From Prochlorococcus sp. AG-347-I15 (lineage in GTDB: Bacteria > Cyanobacteriota > Cyanobacteriia > PCC-6307 > Cyanobiaceae): DNA of 64,000 nucleotides. The notes beneath the pieces were generated by a model that did not search any database, was not told where the DNA came from, and was given only the letters and a program-made list of their open reading frames with translations. This document shows, piece by piece, positions 27,226 through 37,053 of the stretch. Within the stretch, counting starts at the first letter, position 1; each line of letters opens with the position of its first letter. The stretch lies in the NCBI GenBank assembly GCA_003281585.1, contig QCBN01000001.1, positions 104,247 to 168,246 of the forward strand, given 5' to 3'. Both the position numbers and the translations under genes were made by a program.

Positions 27226-28698
27226 ATGAAATTTTCCACTTACCAAAAAGATTTAGATAGCTGGCAAGGTAATACATTAATATTCGGAGTTGTAGAAGAA
27301 GAACTCGAAAATCAATTGGAAAAAATAAAATTCGTTATTGACCCAAATTTACTATTAAAAAAAATTGAACAAAAAAAATTCAAAGCTGAAAATGGAGGGA
27401 TTTTAAATTTTGAATTTTTAGATCAAAAATTAGATAGTTTAATAATAGTTGGTCTTGGTGAATCAAAAGAACTTAATAAAGATAACATAGAAAACTCTAT
27501 AGGAAATCTCATTAGGAAATCTGTTGATATAAATGAAAAAATCAGCATCTTGTTGCCTTGGGAATTAATAAATTCACAACTAGAAATAAATAAATTAGCA
27601 GAGTCATCCAGATTATCTGCTTATAAGGACAATAGATTTAAGAAGAAAAAAGATGAAAAGAAAGTACTTAAAGAAATAGAATTTTTGAACTTAAAAAAAT
27701 TTGAGAATATTAACTTTGAAGAAATAGAGAAAATATGTGAAGGTGTAGAACTAGCCAGAAGACTTGTGGCTGCCCCTCCAAATAGTCTTACACCCCTGGA
27801 GATGTCAATTCAAGCTACTCAAATAGCGAAAGATCATGGATTGGAAGTAAAAATTTTAGAGGCAAAAGAATGTGAAGATTTAGGAATGGGGGCATATTTA
27901 GCAGTAGCTAAAGGCTCTGATTTAGATCCTAAATTTATACATCTTACTTTGAAATCAGAGGGTCCTATTAAAGAAAAGATTGCGCTTGTTGGGAAGGGTT
28001 TAACCTTTGACTCTGGAGGATACAACCTGAAAGTAGGAGCATCTCAAATTGAAATGATGAAATATGATATGGGCGGGAGCGCTGCAGTTTTAGGAGCAGC
28101 AAAAGCACTTGGAGCTATAAAACCAAAAGGACTAGAAATACATTTTATTGTGGCAGCTTGCGAAAACATGATAAATGGGTCTGCAGTACATCCAGGAGAC
28201 GTAGTTAAAGCATCAAATGGTAAGACAATTGAAATAAATAACACCGATGCAGAGGGTAGACTCACATTGGCAGATGCTTTAACTTACGCATCAAATTTAA
28301 AACCAGATTCAATCATAGACCTCGCCACCTTAACGGGGGCAATTGTAGTAGCTTTAGGAAATGATGTAGCTGGATTCTGGAGCAACAGTAATGATTTAGC
28401 AAATGATCTAAAAACCGCATCAGCTGAGGCTGGAGAAGAATTATGGCAAATGCCTTTACAAAAATCTTACAAAGAGGGGTTAAAGTCTCATATAGCTGAT
28501 ATGAAAAATACAGGCCCTAGAGCAGGTGGTTCTATCACTGCTGCTTTGTTTCTTGAAGAATTCTTTCATGAGAGTATAAAATGGGCTCATATTGATATTG
28601 CTGGAACTTGTTGGACTGATAAAAACAAGGGTATTAATCCATCAGGTGCAACCGGATTTGGCGTTAAAACTCTTGTCCAATGGATCAAAAATAAATAA
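27226..28698 (+). CDS. pepA: Leucyl aminopeptidase (cytosol aminopeptidase, M17)
   Basis: 490 residues. A variable N-terminal domain is followed by the M17 catalytic domain: [15 protein letters not shown] (Lys and Asp metal ligands), [14 protein letters not shown], and the signature [14 protein letters not shown] with Asp/Glu ligands and the catalytic Arg. [14 protein letters not shown] and [16 protein letters not shown] are also typical. A hexameric two-metal exopeptidase for protein turnover. Convergent with msrA across 18 AT-rich bases. Confidence 0.97.
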   Translation: MKFSTYQKDLDSWQGNTLIFGVVEEELENQLEKIKFVIDPNLLLKKIEQKKFKAENGGILNFEFLDQKLDSLIIVGLGESKELNKDNIENSIGNLIRKSVDINEKISILLPWELINSQLEINKLAESSRLSAYKDNRFKKKKDEKKVLKEIEFLNLKKFENINFEEIEKICEGVELARRLVAAPPNSLTPLEMSIQATQIAKDHGLEVKILEAKECEDLGMGAYLAVAKGSDLDPKFIHLTLKSEGPIKEKIALVGKGLTFDSGGYNLKVGASQIEMMKYDMGGSAAVLGAAKALGAIKPKGLEIHFIVAACENMINGSAVHPGDVVKASNGKTIEINNTDAEGRLTLADALTYASNLKPDSIIDLATLTGAIVVALGNDVAGFWSNSNDLANDLKTASAEAGEELWQMPLQKSYKEGLKSHIADMKNTGPRAGGSITAALFLEEFFHESIKWAHIDIAGTCWTDKNKGINPSGATGFGVKTLVQWIKNK

Positions 28699-28716
28699 TT
28701 ATAATTATATTTATAA

Positions 28717-29319
28717 TCATTCAGACCAAAGATTTGTTGATCTAGAGTTAGCCCCCCATAACTTATCCAATTTCTGATCTCTCCCACATGAGAATCTATA
28801 GAACTTATATTTTAATTCATTTCTCTCAGCAAAATCCTGATGGTATTCTTCAGCTAACCAAAATTGACCTCTCGATTTCAGTTCAACAGATATCTTTTGC
28901 AATGGAACTCCCAATTCATTAGAAGCCGAGAAAAGTGAATTTTCTGCATCACTTTTCTCGATTGTATCTTTGTAAAAGATCACTGGCCTGTAAGAATCCC
29001 CTCGATCACAAAATTGCCCGCTGCCATCGAGAGGATCAATATTTCTCAAATAGAGTCTAAGTATCTCCGGTAAACTTACCAATTGGTTATTATAATTAAC
29101 CAAAACTACTTCCTGATGCCCTTCATGATTTTCATAGGTTGGATTTTGTAAATCTCCTCCTGAATAGCCACTTTGTACAAAATTTATTCCCTTCAAGGAC
29201 TCTAAATCGTGTTCTAGACACCAAAAACAACCTCCTGCAAGAATCAATTCCTCTGCAAGAGTGTTTATCGGGTTAATTAATATTGAAAGAGTAATTATTA
29301 AAGGTAAAAAATATTTCAT
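28717..29319 (-). CDS. msrA: Peptide methionine sulfoxide reductase MsrA, exported form
   Basis: 200 residues. The N-terminus is a signal peptide (residues 1-22, ending INTLAEE), so the enzyme should act in the periplasm or lumen. The catalytic motif GGCFWCLE has the nucleophile Cys31; YEEVCxGxTGHAE-type features are diverged to NPTYENHEGHQEVV. DPLDGSGQFCDRGDSYRPVIFY is the MsrA substrate region. It repairs S-methionine sulfoxide. Last gene of the lipid A block, 16 bases after lpxB. Confidence 0.95.
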   Translation of the reverse strand: MKYFLPLIITLSILINPINTLAEELILAGGCFWCLEHDLESLKGINFVQSGYSGGDLQNPTYENHEGHQEVVLVNYNNQLVSLPEILRLYLRNIDPLDGSGQFCDRGDSYRPVIFYKDTIEKSDAENSLFSASNELGVPLQKISVELKSRGQFWLAEEYHQDFAERNELKYKFYRFSCGRDQKLDKLWGANSRSTNLWSE

Positions 29320-29335
29320 TTTTTTATTATAAAGT

Positions 29336-30514
29336 TTAAATAATAGAATTAATAATCTCTCTAGCAGCTCTTTGTACTACGCCATCTTCGCCTAATTCCT
29401 TTTTTAAAAAAGCATAACCTTTTTTAATTTTTATTTTTTCTGACTGCTCTTCAAGAATTTTACAAGATTTATAAAAGATTTTCTTTGCATCAAAATCTCT
29501 CTGTACAAATTCAGGGATTATTAACTTATTAACTAACAAATTCACAGGAGAAATAAATCTTACTTTGAAATTAAGAATTTTTTTAGCAATAAAAGCGGTT
29601 ACCCTACTGACTCTATAACCAACAATCTGTGGTATTCCATATAAAGCTAATTCCATATTAACTGTCCCAGATTTGCAAAAAGCAATTTTTGTAAGTGAAT
29701 AAATGTAAGGCTTTAATCTTGCATTATCTTTTTGAGAAATCACTTTTCCTTTAACTTTATATTTTCGAAAGGCTTTATTGAATTTTTCATCAAAAACTTT
29801 CCTACAGGAGGGTATATAGATAACTAAATTTGGATATTTTTGTTGTAATTTTCTAGCCGCCATCATAAATGTAGGTAATATATATCTCAATTCTTGAGGT
29901 CTTGACGCGGGCATCAAAAGGAGAATATTTTCATCTTGGCGAAGACCTAGGATAATTCGGGCATCTTTTTTTAAAGGAAGTTTTTTTGTCAAATCAATCA
30001 TTGGATGTCCAACCCACAAAACATTTCCACCCCTCTTTTTATAAAACGCGGCTTCTTTCTTAAAAATCGCAAAAATTTTATCAGAAAAATTTATTAAATT
30101 TGTCGTAGTATTATTTCCAATCCTCCAGGCCCATTCTTGAGGAGCAATGTAGTAAAAAATTGGAATTTTTGTCTTAGATCTTTTTAATTTAGTGCCAATT
30201 TTTATATTGGGACCCATATAGTCAATCAAAATTAGGCAATCTGGGGGATATCTTCTTAATAATTTATAAAATCTTTTTTGAATAATTATTGTTGGAATAA
30301 TCAGAGGTAAAGCCTCCCAAATTCCTATTGCACTTATGGATGTAGTATCTTGAAGAATTTTTACCCCTTCTTTCTTCATCATCTCCCCACCTAATCCGCA
30401 AATTTCTAAATCAATAGATTTTTTTTTTGCTTCATCTAATAATGCTTTTGATAACAAACTTCCGTGCAAATCTCCAGAGACTTCTCCGGTGCTGATAAAT
30501 ATCTTTTTGTTCAT
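29336..30514 (-). CDS. lpxB: Lipid-A-disaccharide synthase
   Basis: 392 residues, GT19 family: FISTGEVSGDLHGSLL at the N-terminus, CLILIDYMGPNIKI, IFYYIAPQEWAWR, and LLMPASRPQELRYILPTF. It condenses UDP-diacyl-glucosamine with lipid X at the inner membrane. Its start shares one base with the lpxA stop, so the two are translationally coupled. Confidence 0.95.
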   Translation of the reverse strand: MNKKIFISTGEVSGDLHGSLLSKALLDEAKKKSIDLEICGLGGEMMKKEGVKILQDTTSISAIGIWEALPLIIPTIIIQKRFYKLLRRYPPDCLILIDYMGPNIKIGTKLKRSKTKIPIFYYIAPQEWAWRIGNNTTTNLINFSDKIFAIFKKEAAFYKKRGGNVLWVGHPMIDLTKKLPLKKDARIILGLRQDENILLLMPASRPQELRYILPTFMMAARKLQQKYPNLVIYIPSCRKVFDEKFNKAFRKYKVKGKVISQKDNARLKPYIYSLTKIAFCKSGTVNMELALYGIPQIVGYRVSRVTAFIAKKILNFKVRFISPVNLLVNKLIIPEFVQRDFDAKKIFYKSCKILEEQSEKIKIKKGYAFLKKELGEDGVVQRAAREIINSII

Positions 30515-31365
30515 TAATTTAGTAAAGGCATTGGACCACGTCTTTCTTTTGATATTGAAACTTTTAAAAAATCACATAATTTTGTTGAAGACATATCTAA
30601 TTTGCCTTTTGTTGCCATTTTCAATGCTTCAGACATTACATAATTGGACTTAAAGAGTAAATTCCAGGTGCTTTGCAAAAGTTTTAAATCAAAATCCTTA
30701 TTTTCCAGTAATCCACTTCTTTTTATTCCAATCCTATTCAAACCTCTCAACCTCCCAGGGTGTCCTTCTGCTAAACAAAAAGGAGGTACATCTCTGTCAA
30801 CTCTAGTCATTCCTCCTATCATTGCTAAATATCCAACATGTACAAATTGATGAATACCTAAACAGCCGCCAATAATAGCTTTATCTTCAACCTTTACATG
30901 GCCTGCAACTTGAACACCATTTGATAAAACTACCCCATTCCCAATTTCACAATTATGGCCTATATGAGTGTAAGCCATTAACAGATTATTATTTCCAATA
31001 ATAGTTTTTTCTCCTTCATCAGTTGCCTTATTAATAGTTACACATTCTCTAAAAGTGTTATTATCTCCAATAATTACTTCAGTTGATGCACCTCTATATT
31101 TAAGATCTTGGGGATCCAGACCTATAAAAACATTTGGGAAAACTTTATTGTACTTACCAATTTGAGTTCTTCCTGAAATAACCGCATTAGGACCTATTTC
31201 AGTTCCTTGCCCGATAGTCACATTAGGACCAACTGTAGCTCCTTGAGAGATGATAACTCCATCATGCAATTGGGCACTTGAGTCAACAAAAGAGTTTGGG
31301 TGAACTTTTGCACCCTCAAAGCTTTTCTTTAATTCAGAATTTTTACTTGTCATATTTCTAATCAA
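30514..31365 (-). CDS. lpxA: UDP-N-acetylglucosamine O-acyltransferase
   Basis: 283 residues with a left-handed beta-helix of hexapeptide repeats (from about residue 20, [28 protein letters not shown] as repeating units). The conserved [19 protein letters not shown] contains the catalytic His. The helical C-terminus begins near [11 protein letters not shown]. First step of lipid A synthesis. Two possible starts: residue 1 overlaps fabZ by 8 bases; Met at residue 5 leaves a 4-base gap. Confidence 0.95.
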   Translation of the reverse strand: MIRNMTSKNSELKKSFEGAKVHPNSFVDSSAQLHDGVIISQGATVGPNVTIGQGTEIGPNAVISGRTQIGKYNKVFPNVFIGLDPQDLKYRGASTEVIIGDNNTFRECVTINKATDEGEKTIIGNNNLLMAYTHIGHNCEIGNGVVLSNGVQVAGHVKVEDKAIIGGCLGIHQFVHVGYLAMIGGMTRVDRDVPPFCLAEGHPGRLRGLNRIGIKRSGLLENKDFDLKLLQSTWNLLFKSNYVMSEALKMATKGKLDMSSTKLCDFLKVSISKERRGPMPLLN

Positions 31366-31816
31366 CTAATGAAAACATTAATTCGCCTGCACAAACCAAC
31401 TTTCCATTAACATGTGCCTCTCCTTTGACCTTGCCAAATCTTTGTCTTTTAATACTTAATAACTCACAAGTAATTATCAATTGATCTCCAGGTACAACAG
31501 GTTTTCTGAATTTAACATTATTTATTCCTGCAAAAACAAAAAGTCCTTTAGGAAGATCAGGCATTTGCGTTACTATTATCCCCCCAACTTGAGCCATTGA
31601 TTCAACAATAAGTACACCTGGCATTAAAGGTCTTTCGGGAAAGTGTCCTTGAAATTGAGGCTCGTTTATAGTTATATTTTTTACGGCGACAGCTCTCTCC
31701 CCAGGAATATGTTCTAAGACTTTATCCACTAGAGCAAATGGATATCTATGCGGTAGTAAACCTAGTATGTTCTCAGAGGAGAGTTGATTATTGTCACTAG
31801 ATAATTTTTTTTCCAA
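31358..31816 (-). CDS. fabZ: 3-hydroxyacyl-ACP dehydratase FabZ
   Basis: 152 residues, hot-dog fold. [14 protein letters not shown] contains the catalytic His, and [20 protein letters not shown] the catalytic Glu. It works in fatty-acid elongation; clustering with lpxC, lpxA and lpxB is common because both pathways share 3-hydroxyacyl-ACP. Seventeen bases after lpxC. Confidence 0.97.
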   Translation of the reverse strand: MEKKLSSDNNQLSSENILGLLPHRYPFALVDKVLEHIPGERAVAVKNITINEPQFQGHFPERPLMPGVLIVESMAQVGGIIVTQMPDLPKGLFVFAGINNVKFRKPVVPGDQLIITCELLSIKRQRFGKVKGEAHVNGKLVCAGELMFSLVD

Positions 31817-31833
31817 AGCAATTAAAGATAAAA

Positions 31834-32670
31834 TTAATTTTTTAGCGATGAGGCCAACAAAGCATTTAAAGAATGTGATCCTTTATAAACTAAAATTTGA
31901 GCCTTAGGTAACCCTACCAAAGCCAAGTCCCCAATAAGATCTAAAATTTTATGTCTTATTGGTTCATTATCAAATCTTAATGGTGGATTAACCCATTCAT
32001 CACCATCACAAACAAGAGCATTTTCCAAACTTCCTCCTTTAATTAATCCAAGTTCACTTAATTCTTGAAATTGATCCTTAAAACCAAATGTTCTTGCTGG
32101 AGCAATCATCTCGACGAAACTTTTTGGATTTAAATCAACTACAAAAGTTTGATTACCAATTGCTTTATAGGAAAAGCTTATAGTGGAAATAATTGTAGTT
32201 TTTTCTGACGGAGTAGCTGCTATAACTGAGCCTTCTTTGTTTAAAAGAATTGATTTATTAATCTCTCGAAAAAAATTATCAGGTTTAGGTGCTTTTTTTA
32301 TACCTACTTCTTCAAAATCTCTAACCCACTGAATTGCCGATCCATCTAAAAGCGGGATCTCTTTACCATCAACTTCAATATGTATATAACTTAATCCACA
32401 CCCTGCCATTGAAGATAATAAGTGCTCAATAGTATATAAATTTCTCCCTCCTAATTTAACCGCCGTACAAAGCATGGTACTTCCAATTAAATCTTGGGTT
32501 AGCTTAAAAATCTCATCTGGTTTATCCCTGAAAGAAACATAATATCCTTCTTTTTCATAAGAAGAAATTTTAACTCTTGTTTTTTCTCCACTATGAAGGC
32601 CAATACCTTCTCTGGAGATAACCCCAGATAAGGTATAGCAACAATCATAATTAGAAGGCCAAGAAAACAC
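31834..32670 (-). CDS. lpxC: UDP-3-O-acyl-N-acetylglucosamine deacetylase
   Basis: 278 residues, two alpha/beta repeats. [21 protein letters not shown] at the start, [14 protein letters not shown] with a zinc His, and [19 protein letters not shown] with further zinc ligands His and Asp. The late catalytic His is in KGSHSLN. Committed step of lipid A synthesis. The start directly abuts the Omp85 stop with no spacer. Confidence 0.96.
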   Translation of the reverse strand: MFSWPSNYDCCYTLSGVISREGIGLHSGEKTRVKISSYEKEGYYVSFRDKPDEIFKLTQDLIGSTMLCTAVKLGGRNLYTIEHLLSSMAGCGLSYIHIEVDGKEIPLLDGSAIQWVRDFEEVGIKKAPKPDNFFREINKSILLNKEGSVIAATPSEKTTIISTISFSYKAIGNQTFVVDLNPKSFVEMIAPARTFGFKDQFQELSELGLIKGGSLENALVCDGDEWVNPPLRFDNEPIRHKILDLIGDLALVGLPKAQILVYKGSHSLNALLASSLKN

Positions 32671-34812
32671 TTAAAACTTCCATCCTACTCCAAGTGTATA
32701 TCTCAAATCTCCACTTAGATTCTTACTGGCGACGTCTAATCTTAATGGACCAATTGGGGTTTTCACTCCAACTCCCCCACCTAGTGAAAAACCTGAACCA
32801 GACTTCTGCAATAATATACCAGGCTTCCCAGGGATATCATTTTGAGAACCTAAATCACTTCCTCCATCAACAAATAAAGCTCCCGATATCATTCTCCAAA
32901 CAGGGAATCTATATTCAGCTGACCCCTCAACAAAACTTCTACTGACTGCTAAATCACAAGATCCCCAACCTCTAACAGATGAAGTTCCTCCCATACAAAA
33001 TGCTTCATAAGGAGGCAATTCTCCAAGAATAGTTCCTGCCTTAAATTGAAACCCAATTGCTTGTGGACAGTCTTTACTATCAGAATTACTAGACTTACAT
33101 GCTTTAGTTAAATTTATTAATTTTGTGGGTATAAAAAATGAATATGAGGCTTTCATTCTATTAAAAGTTGGAGAGTTTTCTCCCATAGAAACAAACTGTT
33201 CAGTACCTACACTAAATTTATTTCCTGAAGTTGGGTTGATAGAATTATTCAAATTATTTCTAGTAGCACTTGTAATAACACTTACCAATATATTTTCTTC
33301 AGGGCATGACCCGTCATTTTGTGTAAATCCTATACAAATAATATCGCTTATATTATTTCTGGTTATGGTTGGAGTCCTGTCGCCAAAGGGTTTTGGGTTA
33401 CCATCACCATCAATCATTTTTACTCTTTTTAGATTCATACCTCCTAGGACTCTCCATTTAGCGTTCCTAAATGGATCTCCTCCATTTAGAGGTCTCGAAA
33501 AAGAAAATCCACCACCTGTTTTTTCTAAAACTATTGATGAAAAAGTGTCAGAGCTTGATGGCGTTTGATCATCTACTGCATAGAATCTCCCATTTTTTTC
33601 ACTTTTAAATTCTTGAGGATAATGTCTACTCAGAAAAACATTTGTTCTAAATGAAGTTCTATGTTTATCTCCCTTAATCCATGGATCAGATAAAGAAAAA
33701 TTATAGGTGGTTGAATATTGTCCAAAATTCATGTTGAGATTAGTATTCCATGCTCTCCCTAATGCATTCGTTTCATTCAAACCAACTGAGGCAAATATAC
33801 CTGAAGCATTGCTATAACCTAGACCACCTGTCAATGATCCTGTTCTTTGTTCACTCAAGTCTAAAAAGATTATGACTCTGCCAGGATTTGAGCTATCAGG
33901 GCCAAGGGAAACCTTCACATCATCAAATAAGCTAGTGGCATAGAGTCTTCTAATATCTTCTTCTAAAATTTTTCTGTTAAATATAGAACCTGGTTGTGTT
34001 TTTAATTCTCTTTTTATGACCCAGTCTTTCGTTTTTCCTTTTCTAGGTTTCCCATCAACAAAAGATTCCCCATCAGTGCCTAGAAATCTTAACTGAACAT
34101 CAGATACGATACCCTCAAAGACATTTAGTGTAACTATTCCATCTTTATTTATTCTATCTGGTCCTTGAATTCTAGCTAAAGAATAACCCTCACTTTCATA
34201 TCGATTCTTTATTCTGTCAATTTTGTTTTGAAATTCATTTAAATTAAGTGTTGTTCCATAATAATTTTTAAAAATATCATCTAGATATTCATCAGTGATA
34301 ACAGAGCTTTTTGAATTTAGTTCAACTTTCTTTAATATCGGATTGGGAACTACATTCACAATTAGCCTTACTCCTAACGGACCATTTTGAGAATTTATAT
34401 TAACTCCTGAAAACCAACCACTAGCATATATTGCATTAAGGTCTTGTTTTAAAATTTGATTATTAACAACACTACCTGGCTTTATACTCATAGAATCATA
34501 GGCAGCCAGTTCAAGTTTTCTACCCTCAGGATGATTTTCCCAACCTTCGATAATTATTTCTGAAATAAGAACACTTTCTATCTCAATATTTTCATTATTT
34601 TCTGCGATGAAGAAATTTTTCTCCTGATTGATATCAATTCCTTGAAATAAAACATTATTATTTTTATTATTTATTTCTAAACCTGTAATTGTTTCTTCAA
34701 ATTCATTTGGCAAATACTTAGCAAATAATTCAGAATTGTTTGAAATTAAAATCAGAGGAGAACATGCAATATTTGTGAAAACTTTTCTGAATTTTAAAAA
34801 ATGTTTTTGCAT
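32671..34812 (-). CDS. bamA: Omp85/BamA outer-membrane assembly protein
   Basis: 713 residues. The N-terminus contains a weak hydrophobic stretch that may be a diverged signal. Three POTRA domains follow (about 80-350; for example LISEIIIEGWENHPEGRKLELA and VQLRFLGTDGESFVDGKPRKGKTKDW). The bacterial surface antigen beta-barrel follows (about 350-713), with VRGW in MGGTSSVRGWGSC (the loop 6 VRGF/Y equivalent) and a C-terminal Phe (GVGWKF). It inserts outer-membrane beta-barrels; cyanobacterial Omp85 is the relative of plastid Toc75. It sits directly upstream of lpxC, linking protein and lipid assembly of the outer membrane. Confidence 0.93.
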   Translation of the reverse strand: MQKHFLKFRKVFTNIACSPLILISNNSELFAKYLPNEFEETITGLEINNKNNNVLFQGIDINQEKNFFIAENNENIEIESVLISEIIIEGWENHPEGRKLELAAYDSMSIKPGSVVNNQILKQDLNAIYASGWFSGVNINSQNGPLGVRLIVNVVPNPILKKVELNSKSSVITDEYLDDIFKNYYGTTLNLNEFQNKIDRIKNRYESEGYSLARIQGPDRINKDGIVTLNVFEGIVSDVQLRFLGTDGESFVDGKPRKGKTKDWVIKRELKTQPGSIFNRKILEEDIRRLYATSLFDDVKVSLGPDSSNPGRVIIFLDLSEQRTGSLTGGLGYSNASGIFASVGLNETNALGRAWNTNLNMNFGQYSTTYNFSLSDPWIKGDKHRTSFRTNVFLSRHYPQEFKSEKNGRFYAVDDQTPSSSDTFSSIVLEKTGGGFSFSRPLNGGDPFRNAKWRVLGGMNLKRVKMIDGDGNPKPFGDRTPTITRNNISDIICIGFTQNDGSCPEENILVSVITSATRNNLNNSINPTSGNKFSVGTEQFVSMGENSPTFNRMKASYSFFIPTKLINLTKACKSSNSDSKDCPQAIGFQFKAGTILGELPPYEAFCMGGTSSVRGWGSCDLAVSRSFVEGSAEYRFPVWRMISGALFVDGGSDLGSQNDIPGKPGILLQKSGSGFSLGGGVGVKTPIGPLRLDVASKNLSGDLRYTLGVGWKF

Positions 34813-34857
34813 AGTACTTTTGCTTAAGGTAAGTAAAAAATTATTTATTGAATTGAA

Positions 34858-35586
34858 TTAAATGAAATCGTTAATTCTTCGATTAATTTCACTATAAGCT
34901 TCAATTAGACCACCTAAATCATTTCTAAATCTGTCTTTGTCTAGGCTTACAATTGTATCATTATTTTGATTAAGATCCCACAATCTACAATTATCAGGAC
35001 TTATTTCATCCCCAAGTACAATGTTATTTTTAAAGTTATAACCAAACTCCAATTTAAAATCTACTAGTTGAAGTTGAATATCTTTAAAGAAGTTTTTCAA
35101 GATTATATTAATTTTTAAAGTTAAATCAATTATTAGATCTAAATCTTTAGAGCTTATTATGTTCATTAATTCAATTCTATCTTTTGTAATTAGCGGATCA
35201 TTAAGTTCATCATTTTTAAGATAAATATCTATTAATGGTTTTACCAAGTTAGTGCCAGGTTCAATAGTAGTTTGTTTACACAAAGAGCCATAAGCAGTAT
35301 TTCTTAAAACAATTTCCAAGGGAATTATTTTTATTTTATGGGCAATCATTGTATTCTCATTTTTAAGTTCAATAAAATGTGATGGTATATTTTTATTTTT
35401 TAGAATTTCAAAAATTCTTGCACTTATTAGGCAATTAAGTTTGCCCTTTCCTTCAAATTTAGCTTTTTTCAAAGCATTAAAAGCTGTAGCATCATCTTTA
35501 AATTCAATAATTACTTTATCTGCATGATCATGAGAAAATACTTTTTTAGCCTTACCTTCATAAATTAATTCATATTTATTATTCAT
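34858..35586 (-). CDS. purC: SAICAR synthetase
   Basis: 242 residues. LIYEGKAKKVFSHD at the N-terminus (ATP site), EFKDDATAFNALKKAKFEGKG, IIPLEIVLRNTAYGSLCK, LVDFKLEFGYN and DEISPDNCRLWDL are the family signatures. Purine synthesis step from CAIR. It is divergent from purD across 134 bases, so one regulatory region may serve two purine genes. The Omp85 gene follows 45 bases downstream. Confidence 0.97.
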   Translation of the reverse strand: MNNKYELIYEGKAKKVFSHDHADKVIIEFKDDATAFNALKKAKFEGKGKLNCLISARIFEILKNKNIPSHFIELKNENTMIAHKIKIIPLEIVLRNTAYGSLCKQTTIEPGTNLVKPLIDIYLKNDELNDPLITKDRIELMNIISSKDLDLIIDLTLKINIILKNFFKDIQLQLVDFKLEFGYNFKNNIVLGDEISPDNCRLWDLNQNNDTIVSLDKDRFRNDLGGLIEAYSEINRRINDFI

Positions 35587-35720
35587 TAAATTTAGGACCT
35601 CATTTGATTACTAAAAGTATGATTTATAATTAACATAATTATTGGAATTAAACTTTAAAGTAGTTTATTTCATTTTAACTGATTATTCCTCGAAACCTCA
35701 TAACCTTCAAAATCAAATTT

Positions 35721-37049
35721 ATGAGTATTAATTCAAAAAATTTTAAAAACTTCAGTAAGTTAGAAAATATTTTAATAATTGGAAATGGAGGGAGAGAAAA
35801 TTCCTTGGCCTGGGCTATTCAAAAAAATGAACTAGTCAAAAAAGTTTTTTTAATCCCTGGTAACGCAGGATCAGAAAGAATAAATAAATGTGAAAGAATA
35901 AAAATTGATATAAAAAATAAAAACGAATTAGCAGAAAAACTTGATTTTTTGAAAGTTGATTTAATTGTAATAGGACCAGAAATACCTTTAGCAGATGGAC
36001 TAGCTGATTTTCTTCGCAAAAAAGAATTTAAAGTTTTTGGCCCTGGTAAAGATGGAGCAAAATTAGAATATAGCAAATCTTGGGCAAAAGAATTTATGCG
36101 AGATGCAAATATTCCAACTTCTAAATTTTGGAAAGTAAATTCTTTAGAAGAAGCAAAAAAAATTATTCATTCAACATCTATTCCACTGGTCGTTAAAGCG
36201 GATGGCTTAGCCTCAGGTAAAGGGGTTTTTATTCCTGATTCAAAAGAAGAATGTTTTAGAGCAACAGAATCAATCTTCAATGGTCAGTTTGGCAACTCTG
36301 GGAATGTAGTAGTTCTTGAAGAGAAAATTAATGGTCCAGAAGTTTCAGTATTTGCTCTATGTGATGGAAAAAACTATATTCTACTTCCCACTGCCCAAGA
36401 TCACAAACGACTTCATGAAAAAGATAAAGGTCCAAATACAGGAGGGATGGGGGCTTATTCTCCTGCTCCACTGTTAACAAAGCGATATCTTGAAAGAATC
36501 ATCAAAGAGATAATTGAACCGACAATAAACGAGCTCAATAAAAAAAATATTGATTATAAAGGGGTAATTTATTTTGGATTAATGATCACAGAATCTGGTC
36601 CTAAAGTTATAGAATACAACTGTAGGTTTGGTGATCCAGAATGTCAAACAATAATGCCTTTAATGGATCAAAGTTTTTTATTTCTTTTAGAAAAATGTTC
36701 AATGGGAAATTTAACTGGGAATGAAAAAATTAATACTTCTAATAAGGTTAGTGGGTGTGTAATTGCTACTTCAAAAGGTTACCCACACGAATATAAAACT
36801 GGCTTTCCAATTAAAATTGGAAAGATTGATTATAGTGATTGTCAAATTTTCGACTCTGGGACCTCTTTAAGCAAAGATGGGGAATTATTAACTAATGGAG
36901 GAAGAGTTTTAAGCATCGTCTGTCAAGATAAAGATTTCGATATGGTTTTTGAAAAAGCATACAAAAATTTAAAAGAAATAAGTTTTGATGGTATTTACTT
37001 TAGAAATGATATCGGTCATCAAGTGAGAAAAAATTATAAGGAGAATTAG
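35721..37049 (+). CDS. purD: Phosphoribosylamine--glycine ligase
   Basis: 442 residues, ATP-grasp. ILIIGNGGRENSLAWAIQK, VVKADGLASGKGV, DHKRLHEKDKGPNTGGMGAYSPAP and IEYNCRFGDPECQ appear in the usual order. It makes glycinamide ribonucleotide. The protein has a 14-residue N-terminal lead before the Rossmann strand. The stop is 4 bases before the NblS-type kinase, so kinase expression is probably tied to purD. Confidence 0.97.
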   Translation: MSINSKNFKNFSKLENILIIGNGGRENSLAWAIQKNELVKKVFLIPGNAGSERINKCERIKIDIKNKNELAEKLDFLKVDLIVIGPEIPLADGLADFLRKKEFKVFGPGKDGAKLEYSKSWAKEFMRDANIPTSKFWKVNSLEEAKKIIHSTSIPLVVKADGLASGKGVFIPDSKEECFRATESIFNGQFGNSGNVVVLEEKINGPEVSVFALCDGKNYILLPTAQDHKRLHEKDKGPNTGGMGAYSPAPLLTKRYLERIIKEIIEPTINELNKKNIDYKGVIYFGLMITESGPKVIEYNCRFGDPECQTIMPLMDQSFLFLLEKCSMGNLTGNEKINTSNKVSGCVIATSKGYPHEYKTGFPIKIGKIDYSDCQIFDSGTSLSKDGELLTNGGRVLSIVCQDKDFDMVFEKAYKNLKEISFDGIYFRNDIGHQVRKNYKEN

Positions 37050-37053
37050 GGTT

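Noticed and set aside
33125..33568. 147-codon plus-strand frame opposite the Omp85 gene
   Set aside because: It lies fully inside a well-supported minus-strand gene, has no motif, and its composition is that expected from the antisense of a beta-barrel gene.
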